Shown here piece after piece: positions 36,099 to 45,524 of a DNA stretch of 64,000 bases. The notes under the pieces were generated by a model. That model made no database searches, was not told the DNA's origin, and worked only from the letters and a program-made list of their open reading frames with translations. The position numbers and the translations under genes were made by a program. The stretch's first letter is position 1, and every line of letters starts with the position of its first letter. The stretch comes from Leptolyngbyaceae cyanobacterium. Lineage in GTDB: Bacteria; Cyanobacteriota; Cyanobacteriia; Cyanobacteriales; Aerosakkonemataceae. The DNA is taken from assembly GCA_036703985.1 (NCBI GenBank), contig DATNQN010000035.1:1-64000 (forward strand), in the 5' to 3' direction.

Positions 36099-37544
36099 AT
36101 GCAGTTTTTTGATAAATTGCTTTATGCGATCGAGCGGAATCAAAGCTTGCTGTACGTAGGGCTTGACCCCGATTTAGACGAGATCGTATTTGGGGAAGAT
36201 GAAGATAGCGATCGCATCTTAGCCCATCTATGGGAATGGTTAGAAACCGTCATCGCTCAAACCGCAGATTACGTTTGCGCTTATAAACCCATTCTGGGAT
36301 TCTACCAAGCATTAGGCGCACCGGGACTCGAACTGCTCCAGCAAACATTGCAGCGCATTCCCCAACACATCCCGATTATTTTAGATGCCAAACACAGCGA
36401 TATTCATACCAGTACGGTATTTGCCAGAACTGCCTTCGAGCAATGGGGCGTCGATGCCATTACCGTCAGTACCAACGCCGGACTAGATCACGTCGCGCCA
36501 TTTTTAGTTTACCCGGATAAAGCAGTGTTCGTACTCTGCGCCAATGCCAATCCCAGCGCCTCAGTTTTGCAAGAATATCCGCTACCGAGTCAACCTTTTT
36601 ACCTACATCTAGTTAATGAAGCGAAAAACTGGGGAACTCCCGAACAATTGGGATTGAAAGTCGGTGCTACTCCGGAAATTTTAGCTCGTATTCGGGCAGC
36701 TGCACCAGAACGTTTGATTTTATTACAAGAAGATGCCGCCGAAAATCACGATTTAGCCGCTATTTTAGCCGCAGGTTTAGATAAGCAGGGAGAAGGTCTT
36801 TTACTCCCCGTACCTCCCAGTATTATAGAAGAACCAAGAAGCAATATCGGTGAAACTGTTCGTCAATTAAGAGATACTGTCAATCAAGAAAGATTGCGAA
36901 TCGTGCAGGGAAATCCCACTTGCGATGTCTCGTTTCCCGATATTTTACCATCTCAATCTCAACCCCATCAAGATTTGATTTTGCAACTTTATGATATCGG
37001 TTGCATTATTTTTGGCGAACACAAACAAGCTTCTGGGGCGATTTTTCCTTATTATATTGATTTGCGAAAAATCATTTCTCAACCACGTACTTTCCACCAA
37101 GTTTTAACTGCTTATTCGGAAATCCTCAAACAATTAGAATTCGATCGCATTGCGGGAATTCCTTATGGTTCTTTACCAACCGCCACCGGGTTATCTTTGC
37201 GTTTGCAACGTCCGATGGTATTTCCCCGCAAAGAGGTAAAAGCACACGGTACGCAAAGGGTAATTGAGGGTAGTTTTCAACCAGGGGAAACTGTTGTAGT
37301 AGTGGATGATATTCTGATTAGTGGAAAAAGTGCGATCGAAGGTGCAGGCAAATTGAAATTTGCTGGTTTGAATGTAGAAGATATTGTGGTATTGATCGAC
37401 CACGAACAAGGGGTGAAGGATAAATTGAAAGAACATGGTTATCGAGGACATTCTGTTTTAACCATTACGGAAATTGCCGAAACACTTTATAAATCCGGTC
37501 GAGTTGATGAGGAACAATTTAATTTTTTGATGTGGCAGCATTGA
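36099..37544 (+). CDS. pyrF-pyrE: Fused orotidine-5'-phosphate decarboxylase / orotate phosphoribosyltransferase
   Basis: A bifunctional protein of 481 residues, doing the last two steps of UMP synthesis. Residues about 1-275 are a type 2 OMP decarboxylase (LLYVGLDPDLD near 18-28; ILDAKHSDIHTS with catalytic Lys-Asp). Residues about 290-481 are a type I phosphoribosyltransferase with PRPP loop TVVVVDDILISGKSAIEGAG. The reversed order to animal UMP synthase (decarboxylase first) is seen in cyanobacteria. A good ribosome site precedes it. It can reuse uracil-derived or nucleoside-derived intermediates only indirectly. Confidence 0.94.
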   Translation: MQFFDKLLYAIERNQSLLYVGLDPDLDEIVFGEDEDSDRILAHLWEWLETVIAQTADYVCAYKPILGFYQALGAPGLELLQQTLQRIPQHIPIILDAKHSDIHTSTVFARTAFEQWGVDAITVSTNAGLDHVAPFLVYPDKAVFVLCANANPSASVLQEYPLPSQPFYLHLVNEAKNWGTPEQLGLKVGATPEILARIRAAAPERLILLQEDAAENHDLAAILAAGLDKQGEGLLLPVPPSIIEEPRSNIGETVRQLRDTVNQERLRIVQGNPTCDVSFPDILPSQSQPHQDLILQLYDIGCIIFGEHKQASGAIFPYYIDLRKIISQPRTFHQVLTAYSEILKQLEFDRIAGIPYGSLPTATGLSLRLQRPMVFPRKEVKAHGTQRVIEGSFQPGETVVVVDDILISGKSAIEGAGKLKFAGLNVEDIVVLIDHEQGVKDKLKEHGYRGHSVLTITEIAETLYKSGRVDEEQFNFLMWQH

Positions 37545-37560
37545 GGTTTGGGATTTTTTT

Positions 37561-37614
37561 ACCACAGATATCCACAGATGCACACAGATAAACACAGATG
37601 TAGATGTAGATGTA
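37561..37614. repeat. CACAGATG tandem repeat followed by TAGATG units
   Basis: ACCACAGATATCCACAGATG then ACACAGAT units and three GTAGAT units. Member of the family at 34084, 44342 and 48022. Confidence 0.7.
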
Positions 37615-37690
37615 GTTTTTTGGTGATGTGAATTGGTTTAATATAGATTCACTTCAAGTTTGTCAAAATTACCCATAATCAAACTAGTTT

Positions 37691-37716
37691 GTAGTGAGGA
37701 CTAAAGTCCTCACTAC
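37691..37716. repeat. Perfect GTAGTGAGGACT palindrome
   Basis: GTAGTGAGGACT and AGTCCTCACTAC are exact reverse complements around AA. This is the best-preserved copy of the family. Confidence 0.75.
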
Positions 37717-37744
37717 AAAAAGTGATTATACAACCTGACATGAT

Positions 37745-38662
37745 ATGACTCGATTTATTCACGATCAATTTGCGAAAGATTATTTAGAACAGTTGCTATC
37801 ACCTTATGGGGAAGTGCAAGCACCTCGTCGCGTCTCTGGTGAAGTACGACAAATCGATGTTTGGTTCGCACCTAATACACCTCCATCAACCACAGTTTCG
37901 GAAAGTTTAGGATTATTAGGTCGTTTGGCTGCCATGCCTTCTATTTTTGAGCCATTTCGCAATCCTGCTACAGCTAATGAAATTTGCGATTGCTTGCTTA
38001 AGTTATTAGAAATTCGTGGCGAATTACAACGAGAATCCAATCGAAATAATAGCAACATCCCAGAATTTGCTTTACCCAGATTATGGATACTCACCCCCAC
38101 AGAATCGGATACCATCTTATCGGGTTTTGGCGCTATAATAAACAAAAATTGGTTGCCTGGAGTTTACTTAATGCCAGAGTATCTCAGAACTGGCATTGTA
38201 GTAATTCACCAATTACCCCGTACTCCAGAAACTCTCTGGCTAAGACTTCTGGGTAAAAGAAATGTCCAAAAACAGGCAATTGATGAAGTAGTCGCGCTAT
38301 CAGCAGATAATCCCTTACGTTCTAACGCCATCAAGCTGCTGTATAACTTACGGAAAAACTTGCAAATTAATGACATTCCAAATGAAGAAGATACGGAGTT
38401 AATTATGAGATTAGCACCTCTTTACGAACAAGACCGAGAACAAGCTATCCAAGAAGGCGTTCAGCAGGGTATTCAGCAAGGTATTCAGCAGGGAGAACGT
38501 CTAATTGTGGAAAACTTGTTGCGAGTGCGCTTTGGAATGTTAGATGAGGAATTATCGGCAGTAATCCCAGAAATATTGGCATTATCGCCAGAGGAATTTA
38601 CCCCTATGCTGTTGCAATTATCCCGTGAGGAATTATTGCAAAGGTTTGGTAATAAAAATTAA
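37745..38662 (+). CDS. Rpn/PD-(D/E)XK family nuclease-like protein
   Basis: A 305-residue protein of the cyanobacterial Rpn-like group (DUF4351-type C-terminus). SGEVRQIDVWFAPN (about 31-44) with its Asp fits the nuclease core. After the middle domain the C-terminus contains IMRLAPLYEQDREQAIQEGV, tandem QQGI units, and LRVRFGMLDEELSAVIPEIL, SREELLQRF. Function is unknown; E. coli Rpn proteins are recombination-promoting nucleases. The next frame repeats its C-terminus. Confidence 0.78.
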   Translation: MTRFIHDQFAKDYLEQLLSPYGEVQAPRRVSGEVRQIDVWFAPNTPPSTTVSESLGLLGRLAAMPSIFEPFRNPATANEICDCLLKLLEIRGELQRESNRNNSNIPEFALPRLWILTPTESDTILSGFGAIINKNWLPGVYLMPEYLRTGIVVIHQLPRTPETLWLRLLGKRNVQKQAIDEVVALSADNPLRSNAIKLLYNLRKNLQINDIPNEEDTELIMRLAPLYEQDREQAIQEGVQQGIQQGIQQGERLIVENLLRVRFGMLDEELSAVIPEILALSPEEFTPMLLQLSREELLQRFGNKN

Positions 38663-38688
38663 AGGTAATCCTATTTTTTTGCTGGAAT

Positions 38689-38719
38689 AATCGTTACTAG
38701 GTTCAACTTGGTAACGATT
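38689..38719 (+). terminator. Hairpin downstream of the Rpn-like gene
   Basis: AATCGTTAC (38689-38697) and GTAACGATT (38711-38719) form a 9-bp stem; only a weak T stretch follows (AAATTTTG), so it is a possible terminator or a scar of the duplication. Confidence 0.4.
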
Positions 38720-38778
38720 AAATTTTGAGTCAGTAGGAAATTACCAAATTATAAATAAATGAAGATGAGGATTTAATT

Positions 38779-39036
38779 ATGAGATTAGCACCACTTTACG
38801 AACAAGATCGGGAACAAGCTATCAAAGAAGGTTTCCAACAAGGTTTTCAGCAGGCTATTCAGCAGAGAGAACGTCTCATAATTGAAAATGTGTTGCGAGT
38901 TCGTTTTGGAATGTTAGATGAGGAGTTATGGGCAATAATCCCCAAAATATTAGGACTGTTACCAGAGGAATTTGTCCCGCTGCTATTAGAATTATCTCGT
39001 GAGGAATTATTAGCTAAATTTAAAGAGCAAAAGTAA
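38779..39036 (+). pseudogene. Partial duplicate of the Rpn-like gene (C-terminal 85 codons)
   Basis: The frame (MRLAPLYEQDREQAIKEGFQ ... REELLAKFKEQK) copies residues about 221-303 of the gene just upstream. Similarity begins before the Met (NEDEDLIMRLAPL versus NEEDTELIMRLAPL), so the reading frame is a truncated copy, and the Met is an internal codon with no good ribosome site. It is likely a remnant of a second full-length paralogue that lost its 5' two thirds. The copies differ at many positions, so the event is not recent. Confidence 0.78.
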
Positions 39037-39054
39037 AGATAATTTGGAGATGTC

Positions 39055-40428
39055 GTGAATAGCTATCAATTTCCCGATAATTTTATGTGGGGTACGGCAA
39101 CTGCTTCTTATCAAATAGAAGGTGCTGCAACAGAAGGGGGACGGAAACCTAGCGTGTGGGATACTTTCAGCGAAACTCCTGGTAGAATACGAGATAAAGA
39201 AACGGGTGCTGTTGCTTGCAATCATTACCATCTTTATGAAAATGATGTGAAAATGATGGTAGATTTGGGCATTAAGCATTATCGTTTTAGTATAGCTTGG
39301 CCGCGCATTATTCCGGATGGACGCGGTGCGGTGAATGAAGAGGGAATTGATTTTTATAAGCGGTTGGTTGATAGCCTTTTGCAAAATGGGATTACTCCCC
39401 ACGCTACTTTATTTCATTGGGATAGTCCGCAAGCTTTAGAAGATTTGTATGGTTCTTGGCGCGATCGGCAAATGGCTTATGATTATGCTGATTATATTAG
39501 CGCAGTGGTTTCGCGATTAGGCGATCGCATAACCAACTGGATGACCATCAACGAGATTTCCTGCTTTACCCATATGGGTTATGATGTTGACGAGGAACCA
39601 GTTCACGCGCCAGGAACTCGCGTTAAGTCGAAAAAAGAAGTTTGGCAAACTTCTCATCATGCAGTGTTAGCACATGGTTTAGGTTGTCAAGCGATTCGCG
39701 CCGCTTCACCAGTTCCTTGTTCGATCGCATTAGTAGATAACCCCGGCGTCACAGTTCCCATTAACGAATCACCAGCTAATATCGAAGCAGCCAAAAAAGC
39801 ATTTCATACTTGTTGGCAAAATGGCGGGATTATTTTTCCGGTGTTGACTGGTGCTTATAGTTCAGCCATGTTGGAAAAATTGGGAAAAGATGCACCAGAT
39901 ATTCAAGAGGGAGATTTAGAAATCATTCATCAACCTCTTGATGCACTGGGTTTGAATATTTATACTGGCAATTACGTGCGGGCGGCTGATAACGAATTTG
40001 GTTATGAATTTTTGCCACTTCCCAAAGGTTATCCGCGCATGAATATGCCTTGGTTAAACATTATCCCAGAAAGCATTTATTGGAGCATTCGTCACATTAG
40101 CGAAACCCTCGGTCATCCCGATTTACCAATATTTATAACTGAGAATGGTTGTGCGGCGGAAGATGAAGTAAACGAGAATGGCGAAGTTATTGATACCGAT
40201 CGCATAATGTATTTGCGGCAGCATTTCAAATCTGCCCATCGCGCCGTTAGTGAAGGATATCCTTTAAAAGGATATTTTATCTGGTCGCTGATGGATAATT
40301 TCGAGTGGTCTTGGGGTTACACTCGTCGTTTTGGATTGATTTATACTGATTACGCAACGCAACAACGGATTCCCAAGGCTAGTTTTGATTGGTACAAAGA
40401 GTGCATTCGTCAAAATCGAGTTACTTAG
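39055..40428 (+). CDS. Family 1 glycoside hydrolase (beta-glucosidase-like)
   Basis: A 457-residue GH1 enzyme. Start GTG with GGAGA 4 bases upstream. N-terminal MWGTATASYQIEGA, WDTFSETPG and FSIAWPRIIPDG are typical. The acid/base Glu lies in TINEISCF (canonical TFNEPW; here Pro is replaced by Ile, and Phe by Ile), and the nucleophile Glu in ITENGCAAEDE. SLMDNFEWSWGYTRRFGLIY ends the active site. The changed NEP motif marks a distinct GH1 subclade. The natural sugar is unknown. It lies 18 bases after the partial Rpn duplicate. Confidence 0.92.
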   Translation: MNSYQFPDNFMWGTATASYQIEGAATEGGRKPSVWDTFSETPGRIRDKETGAVACNHYHLYENDVKMMVDLGIKHYRFSIAWPRIIPDGRGAVNEEGIDFYKRLVDSLLQNGITPHATLFHWDSPQALEDLYGSWRDRQMAYDYADYISAVVSRLGDRITNWMTINEISCFTHMGYDVDEEPVHAPGTRVKSKKEVWQTSHHAVLAHGLGCQAIRAASPVPCSIALVDNPGVTVPINESPANIEAAKKAFHTCWQNGGIIFPVLTGAYSSAMLEKLGKDAPDIQEGDLEIIHQPLDALGLNIYTGNYVRAADNEFGYEFLPLPKGYPRMNMPWLNIIPESIYWSIRHISETLGHPDLPIFITENGCAAEDEVNENGEVIDTDRIMYLRQHFKSAHRAVSEGYPLKGYFIWSLMDNFEWSWGYTRRFGLIYTDYATQQRIPKASFDWYKECIRQNRVT

Positions 40429-40508
40429 TGCATTGGGAGTGGAGGAAAAAGATGAGGGGATGGAGATATTCAGAAAATAAGTTAATTTTCATCCTTCATC
40501 CTTTCCCC

Positions 40509-40536
40509 ATGCCCCCTGCCCCCTACCCCCTGCCTC
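40509..40536. repeat. CCCCTGC/CCCCTAC heptamer tract
   Basis: Four C-rich heptamers between convergent genes, in the family seen at 21, 4082 and 8946. Confidence 0.55.
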
Positions 40537-42627
40537 CTATACACTGGGGAAGTAAACAATTAATAAAGATGTTTCCTGATGGAGACGGGCGATCGCTTCT
40601 GGTTCTTTTCCTAACGAGGGTTGTCCAAAACGGTGAGTACTAGTCATCAAAATCACTAAATCGTTAATTTTGAGAGACTCAGAAACTTTCGCTACCAAGT
40701 TTCCTTGCATTCGTTGTACAGGAACTTCTCCATTTACCCCCACTAATTCCACCGCAGTCGGTTTTCGTCTTTCCCCAGAAGAGACTTGCAACACTTGCAG
40801 AGTTGCTTTCAGTTCGTCAGACAAAGTTTGGGCTAGCCTAAAGGTTTGGCGAAATGTCCAAGAAGTCAAGTCTATATCAGTGACAGCTAACAAAATGCGC
40901 TGGGTATTTGCGATCGGTTGTGGAAAGCGCGTAATCAACATCGGCATGGTTGCCAACCGCACCACCATGTCAATCATGCCACCAAAAAAGTTTTCTCGAT
41001 AGGTGGAATAACCTTTCCAGCCACAGATAATTAAACTAGCATGGCGTTCTTCGGCGGTGCGGATAATCCCCATACCTACCAAACTATCAACTCGACCGAT
41101 CGGTTCTACCGCCGTAACCGCAGCGTGGGCAGCCATTTCAGCCGCTGCAAGTAGCTGCTGTTGTCGGGCTTTTGCATCAGGGGGAATCGGTCTACTTTCA
41201 TCAGAAATAATATGTAATGGCAGTAAAGTACCGCCTGCACTTTTAGCCAAAATTAATGCTAGTTTTAGCAGGTTATCTTCTGTATTGGGGTTAGCTACAG
41301 GAACTAAAACGCGATCGCCAAGTGAAAAACTATCTGCTGTGTCACTGGATAAAGCGCTTTCCTGTTCATGATGACTAGTTGTTTCTGGCTGAATTCTCGA
41401 CCCCCAACGCGCTGTCACCCAAGGAGAAGCAACGCAACTCACGAGAATCATCGCGATAATCCCATTCACCGTTAACTCATCAACCAACTCGATTTTAAAA
41501 GCAACCGTAATTGCAGCGAGGGTAGAAGCTGCTTGAGCCATTGATAAGCCGAACATTACCATAATGCTGGGGAATTTCCAGCCAAACCGTTTTCCCGACC
41601 CCCAAGCTGCCAAGAATTTACTGAGGATTTCTGCTCCGATCATCACGGCTGCCACTAAAATAGAGCGAGGTTCCTTGACGAGGATCAGAGGGTCTACCAG
41701 CATCCCCACAGAAATTAAGAAAATTGGTACAAATAGGGTATTGCCGATAAACTGAATTCGATTCATCAACGGACTCAGTTGAGGAATCAGTTGCGTAATC
41801 GCAATCCCTGCCAAAAATGCGCCGACGATCGGTTCAATTTGAATCAAACTAGCAATATAGGACACTACGAATAAAGCAGCTAACACGAAGATAAATTCAG
41901 CGCTTTCGTCGTGTCCGAATTTCAGAAAAAACCAGCGTCCTAGTTTGGGAATTCCCCACAGAGTAGCAAATGTATAGATAGCTAATGAGGGGATCAGAAA
42001 TAGCCAAAAGCTAAGAGTCAAGCTACCTTGATGTGCTTTTACCACCACCGCCAACACCAACAAAGCCAGCACGTTGGTAATCAGCGTACCTCCAAAAGTG
42101 GCAGTTACCGCCTTGCTTCGCATGATGCCAAGTTTACTGAGAATTGGTAATGCTACCAAGGTGTGAGAAGCAAAAGTGGAAGCTACCAGAATGGCTGCCA
42201 AAGGGCCATATCCGATCGCTAACATGGCACCGACACCAATAACCATTGGCAGTGTAAAGGTTGCTATTCCAAAGATGGCGGCTTTGTCAGCGTTGCGTTT
42301 CAGGTCATCCAAACTAGTTTCTAGTCCGCCTAAGAACATCAGAAACAGCAATCCTACTGTACCGAGAAGTTCGATCGTGCGATCGCGTTCCAATAACCCC
42401 AATCCGTGTGGCCCAACCACCACTCCCGCCAAAATTAAACCGATAATTCCAGGCATTTTAAACCGCTCAAATAATAGCGGTGCAACCAGCATAATCCCCA
42501 GAATCACTAAGAATACAGCCACCGGATCTCTAATCGGTTCAGATAGCTGGGCCAACGTAGGGTTAAAAACAAACGATTCCCTCACCCCATCAAAAAAACT
42601 TCCCCAATGTTGCCAAAAATTATCCAC
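40537..42627 (-). CDS. CPA2 Na+(K+)/H+ antiporter with C-terminal Usp domains
   Basis: A 696-residue KefB/NapA-type exchanger. Residues about 30-400 carry 12-13 membrane helices, with GLILAGVVVGPHGLGLL near the start, FLGGLETSLDDLKRN and FLAGIAITQLIPQLSPL, typical of CPA2 proteins. The C-terminal about 260 residues are two universal stress-like domains (SLGDRVLVPVANPNTEDNLL; then a second from NTQRILLAVTDI), which may bind ATP and regulate transport. No TrkA-N domain is present. The gene is alone on its strand with a short promoter gap behind DUF2330's terminator. Confidence 0.9.
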   Translation of the reverse strand: MDNFWQHWGSFFDGVRESFVFNPTLAQLSEPIRDPVAVFLVILGIMLVAPLLFERFKMPGIIGLILAGVVVGPHGLGLLERDRTIELLGTVGLLFLMFLGGLETSLDDLKRNADKAAIFGIATFTLPMVIGVGAMLAIGYGPLAAILVASTFASHTLVALPILSKLGIMRSKAVTATFGGTLITNVLALLVLAVVVKAHQGSLTLSFWLFLIPSLAIYTFATLWGIPKLGRWFFLKFGHDESAEFIFVLAALFVVSYIASLIQIEPIVGAFLAGIAITQLIPQLSPLMNRIQFIGNTLFVPIFLISVGMLVDPLILVKEPRSILVAAVMIGAEILSKFLAAWGSGKRFGWKFPSIMVMFGLSMAQAASTLAAITVAFKIELVDELTVNGIIAMILVSCVASPWVTARWGSRIQPETTSHHEQESALSSDTADSFSLGDRVLVPVANPNTEDNLLKLALILAKSAGGTLLPLHIISDESRPIPPDAKARQQQLLAAAEMAAHAAVTAVEPIGRVDSLVGMGIIRTAEERHASLIICGWKGYSTYRENFFGGMIDMVVRLATMPMLITRFPQPIANTQRILLAVTDIDLTSWTFRQTFRLAQTLSDELKATLQVLQVSSGERRKPTAVELVGVNGEVPVQRMQGNLVAKVSESLKINDLVILMTSTHRFGQPSLGKEPEAIARLHQETSLLIVYFPSV

Positions 42628-42814
42628 AAAGCTGCTCCTTAGATAAGTGCTAAATGAGATACCATTACTGGCTATCTGAACGGGTTATTTCTCCCAGAGA
42701 TTAACTTTTACAGTTTACGTCCACCCGCTCGGTATTAGCTCCTACCCTAAAAGTAGATTTTAGGCATTTTTTCCCAAATAAACCCGAAATGTATCCATAC
42801 TCATAAAAAATTAT

Positions 42815-42830
42815 GGTAATGTTTATTACC
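42815..42830 (-). terminator. Hairpin likely terminating the DUF2330 transcript
   Basis: GGTAAT and ATTACC form a 6-bp stem around GTTT; on the minus strand it is followed by ATAATTTTTTA, downstream of the DUF2330 stop. Confidence 0.5.
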
Positions 42831-42867
42831 TTTTTCAAGAAACTCAAAGCAGTTTTTATTATTCAAA

Positions 42868-42980
42868 TTCGACTCTTGAATCCTGATTCCTAAATTCTGA
42901 CTCCTAAATTCTAAATTCTAAATTCTCACTCCTGAATTCTGACTCCTGAATTCTGAATTCTGAATTCAGAATTCTGACTC
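42868..42980. repeat. Long ATTCTGA/TCCTGAATTC tandem repeat tract
   Basis: At least twelve degenerate units (ATTCTGACTCCTAA, ATTCTAA, ATTCTGA) run to the end of the DUF2330 gene. Same family as 7004-7126. Confidence 0.75.
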
Positions 42981-42982
42981 CT

Positions 42983-44302
42983 TCAATTCCAAATATTTCT
43001 CCAAAAAGGTCGTGTTTGAGTTTGGGTAACAGGCAATTTGCGGCGAATATCATTAATATTCCATCCCGTCAACTTAGCTAAAGTCTGAGCTTCCTTTTCA
43101 AACCTACTAGCCAAAGACCTGGCATATTGTTGACCTGCTGGACAACTCAAATCACCTTGAAAAGGATGGCGAAGAATATATCGACCTTGAAACAGTTGAC
43201 GATTAGAAGTTTCTTGGAACATCAAATCTTCCGGAAACTTGTCACGAGTATAGCGGACGTGAAGGCGGGTGATAAAAACATTATTACCCCTTTGAGAATC
43301 TAACCAAAAGACACCAGCTTTTTTCAGTTCTTCTTGATTTAAAACTTCCGCCGCACAAGGATCGCAGCTACCCATATCCCAAGCATATTCTAAAAAAGCT
43401 ACTTTTTTATCTTCGCGAGTGTAAGAAGTAGCAAACATCGATTTGTAGAAATCACCAAATTGGTTTTTCACAAATACCGGTATTTCTGTATTTGATGGTA
43501 CTTGGACTGTCCGGTAATTGGTAACTTCCGCTTGTCCTTGCGGTGATAAAACATAAACAATTAAGTCTTGCTCTGCGCTAGCATTAATCATCCCTAACCG
43601 AATTGGTAACATGAAGCGAGGCGATTCATAGGCCATTTGTAGCGGTCGCAATAACTGATATCCAGATTTTTGAAATGCTGCTAAATTCACTTTCGCAACG
43701 AAGAATTTCATGTTTTGCCGGATGTAAGGTTGCAGCAATTGATTAGCACCCGCCGGAATTTTATAACCGTTGCGATTTAGCCATGTTTGTAAACCGTTAG
43801 ATTCTCTAGCACTGAGAATTAATATGTCATATTCTCCGACAGAAAAACGTGCTTCTACAGTTACACCTAAAGCATTATCTTCTCTTCTGTTTCTGCCTGC
43901 TGGTGCCGCTTCTGGCATTTGGGCAGACCTAGTTCCACCACCTCCTAAATATCGATTATCATCGCAAGGGTCTTCATCGAAATATTCTACTAATCGAGGC
44001 GCACTAAAAGCGTCTAATCGTTCGATAATTTTGGAGTCACCAACGCGCACTTGTTCTGGTTGTAAAACTACTGGAACTGGCACGACTAAAGCAAAATCTT
44101 TCACATCGCCTTGATAGTCATTTGCCATTGTTAAAATAGTGCGGTTGCTATCACGGGCGATAATCACTTGCGAGGCTTTGTTATAAAGTTTAGTATCTGC
44201 TTTAGCGACATAAAAACCGCAAAATGCCCAAGCTGAAGGTGTAACGCAAATAATTGCCACGCAGGTTATCAATAAAGTTATCAAAATCTGCTTTAATTTC
44301 AT
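42983..44302 (-). CDS. DUF2330 domain secreted protein
   Basis: A 439-residue protein from the ATG at 44302 (AAGGA 6 bases upstream); a longer frame to 44356 lacks a site. Signal peptide about 1-27 (cut near SAWAF). DUF2330 region: CGFYVAKADTKLYNKASQVI, MANDYQGDVKDFALVVPVPV and EQVRVGDSKIIERLDAFSAP. Cys pairs include CDPCAAEVL. The role of the family is unknown; here it is a periplasmic protein, followed on the same strand (upstream) by an RnfD-like membrane protein, as is often seen. Confidence 0.8.
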   Translation of the reverse strand: MKLKQILITLLITCVAIICVTPSAWAFCGFYVAKADTKLYNKASQVIIARDSNRTILTMANDYQGDVKDFALVVPVPVVLQPEQVRVGDSKIIERLDAFSAPRLVEYFDEDPCDDNRYLGGGGTRSAQMPEAAPAGRNRREDNALGVTVEARFSVGEYDILILSARESNGLQTWLNRNGYKIPAGANQLLQPYIRQNMKFFVAKVNLAAFQKSGYQLLRPLQMAYESPRFMLPIRLGMINASAEQDLIVYVLSPQGQAEVTNYRTVQVPSNTEIPVFVKNQFGDFYKSMFATSYTREDKKVAFLEYAWDMGSCDPCAAEVLNQEELKKAGVFWLDSQRGNNVFITRLHVRYTRDKFPEDLMFQETSNRQLFQGRYILRHPFQGDLSCPAGQQYARSLASRFEKEAQTLAKLTGWNINDIRRKLPVTQTQTRPFWRNIWN

Positions 44303-44341
44303 AGCAAAATCCTTTTTGATGAGAAGTTTGAGTTTTTTTTT

Positions 44342-44381
44342 ACCACAGATGTCCACAGATGAACACAGATGAACACAGATG
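44342..44381. repeat. CACAGATG tandem repeat, 40-bp copy
   Basis: Units ACCACAGATG, TCCACAGATG and two of AACACAGATG; identical over its length to the copy at 48022-48061. Confidence 0.75.
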
Positions 44382-44437
44382 TTAGATATATCTATCTCGC
44401 TTTTTGTCTACAGTTCGACCAGATATCAATATACTTG

Positions 44438-45358
44438 TTAGCCATTCTTAGTTATTAATTGCTCTTTTCGATTAAAGATGGGTAAATAACCATTGAAAAG
44501 CAACCATGAAAATCTGGGTGCTGTCCAAAGATAATCAAACAAGATAGTTAATGGTGCCAGCAAAAATAATGACCAAAAAACGGCGGTGGAAATGAAGAAG
44601 TAATTACGCAAAATGAAGGTGAGTAGTGCTATACAAATTGCCCAGGTTAATCTGCCTATTTTGGCGTTGGGAATTGAGCGGGGGTCTGTAATCATAAACA
44701 AGGCAAATAGCAATAACGAACCGCTCATTAATTTATGGAAATATACATCCCACGTCCAACCAAGCCAAATGTTGCGAATCGCTTCTAAGAAAGCATATGC
44801 ACCTAAAAATGCGGCAGTGGTATCCCATCTGCCAATGCGTTTTAATATCATTCCGCCACTACCAATAAATAACATTACATACCACCAATCTTCTCCCCAT
44901 TGTCCGGGAGATACCCACGCATCATTAGTTAAAACAAGCACGGAAATAATGCCAAAGTTGGCGGGGTTGAAAAAATGTTTGTGGCGGATCTGAAAAATAA
45001 ATTTACTTAAGATTGCTAAAGATGCTGCTAAAATCATTGTGGTGTAATGATCCGATCGCAACAACAGACAAAGGCTTAAGGCGGTGATGGCGGCACTGCG
45101 TAAGGAAGTTGGTTTTTGAGGTTTTACTAAACTGGATTTGAATTGCTCGGAATGGTTGAAGATGTTTTGTTTGAGGTAGTACCAGATAGATGTTATGTTT
45201 TCTGCTAACCATTGAGTTGTCAAGCAGGTAACCATCGTTACTAAAATTAATTCCGGTCTTAACGTCCAATCTCTCGTCCCTATACCTAATACTAGGAACA
45301 AGGATAAAAATAAAATTTGATAGTCTCGGATATCTTTTAGCACTGTTACTCCTTTCAT
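44438..45358 (-). CDS. RnfD/NqrB-like membrane protein
   Basis: A 306-residue polytopic protein related to RnfD/NqrB subunits: HKHFFNPANFGIISVLVLTN (about 135-155) and SGSLLLFALFMITDPRSIPN (about 215-235) are the family landmarks. The Ser/Gly-Ala-Thr attachment site for covalent FMN in true RnfD/NqrB is not evident, so it may lack this cofactor. No other rnf or nqr gene is present nearby. It pairs with the DUF2330 gene (82 bases apart from its preferred start); a joint role in membrane redox is conjecture. Confidence 0.75.
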   Translation of the reverse strand: MKGVTVLKDIRDYQILFLSLFLVLGIGTRDWTLRPELILVTMVTCLTTQWLAENITSIWYYLKQNIFNHSEQFKSSLVKPQKPTSLRSAAITALSLCLLLRSDHYTTMILAASLAILSKFIFQIRHKHFFNPANFGIISVLVLTNDAWVSPGQWGEDWWYVMLFIGSGGMILKRIGRWDTTAAFLGAYAFLEAIRNIWLGWTWDVYFHKLMSGSLLLFALFMITDPRSIPNAKIGRLTWAICIALLTFILRNYFFISTAVFWSLFLLAPLTILFDYLWTAPRFSWLLFNGYLPIFNRKEQLITKNG

Positions 45359-45496
45359 AAAGAATTCAGGATTCAGGAGCCAGAATTCAGAATGTAGAAT
45401 GTTTTTCTAAATTTAATTATCCAGAGACACAAATAGTTGATATGCAACAAAATTGTTACACAAACTAGGTTTTTATATAGATTTTATATATACAAT

Positions 45497-45519
45497 GTTC
45501 CCAGGCCAAACCTGGGAAC
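45497..45519 (-). terminator. Hairpin terminating the amidotransferase gene
   Basis: GTTCCCAGG and CCTGGGAAC form a perfect 9-bp stem around CCAAA, 6 bases from the gene's stop on the minus strand. The following T stretch is weak (ATTGT), so efficiency is uncertain. Confidence 0.55.
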
Positions 45520-45524
45520 GAATG

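Larger units (their letters stand above)
42628..42982. other. 355-base gap with bidirectional hairpin and repeat tract
   Basis: It holds the antiporter promoter area, the GGTAAT/ATTACC hairpin (42815-42830) and the long ATTCTGA-type repeat (42868-42980). No gene was seen. Confidence 0.5.

Noticed and set aside
40670-42646. Several open frames antisense to the CPA2 antiporter
   Set aside because: They are shadows of the hydrophobic antiporter coding strand.
42868-42980. Possible CRISPR array
   Set aside because: Short heptamer repeats without spacers.
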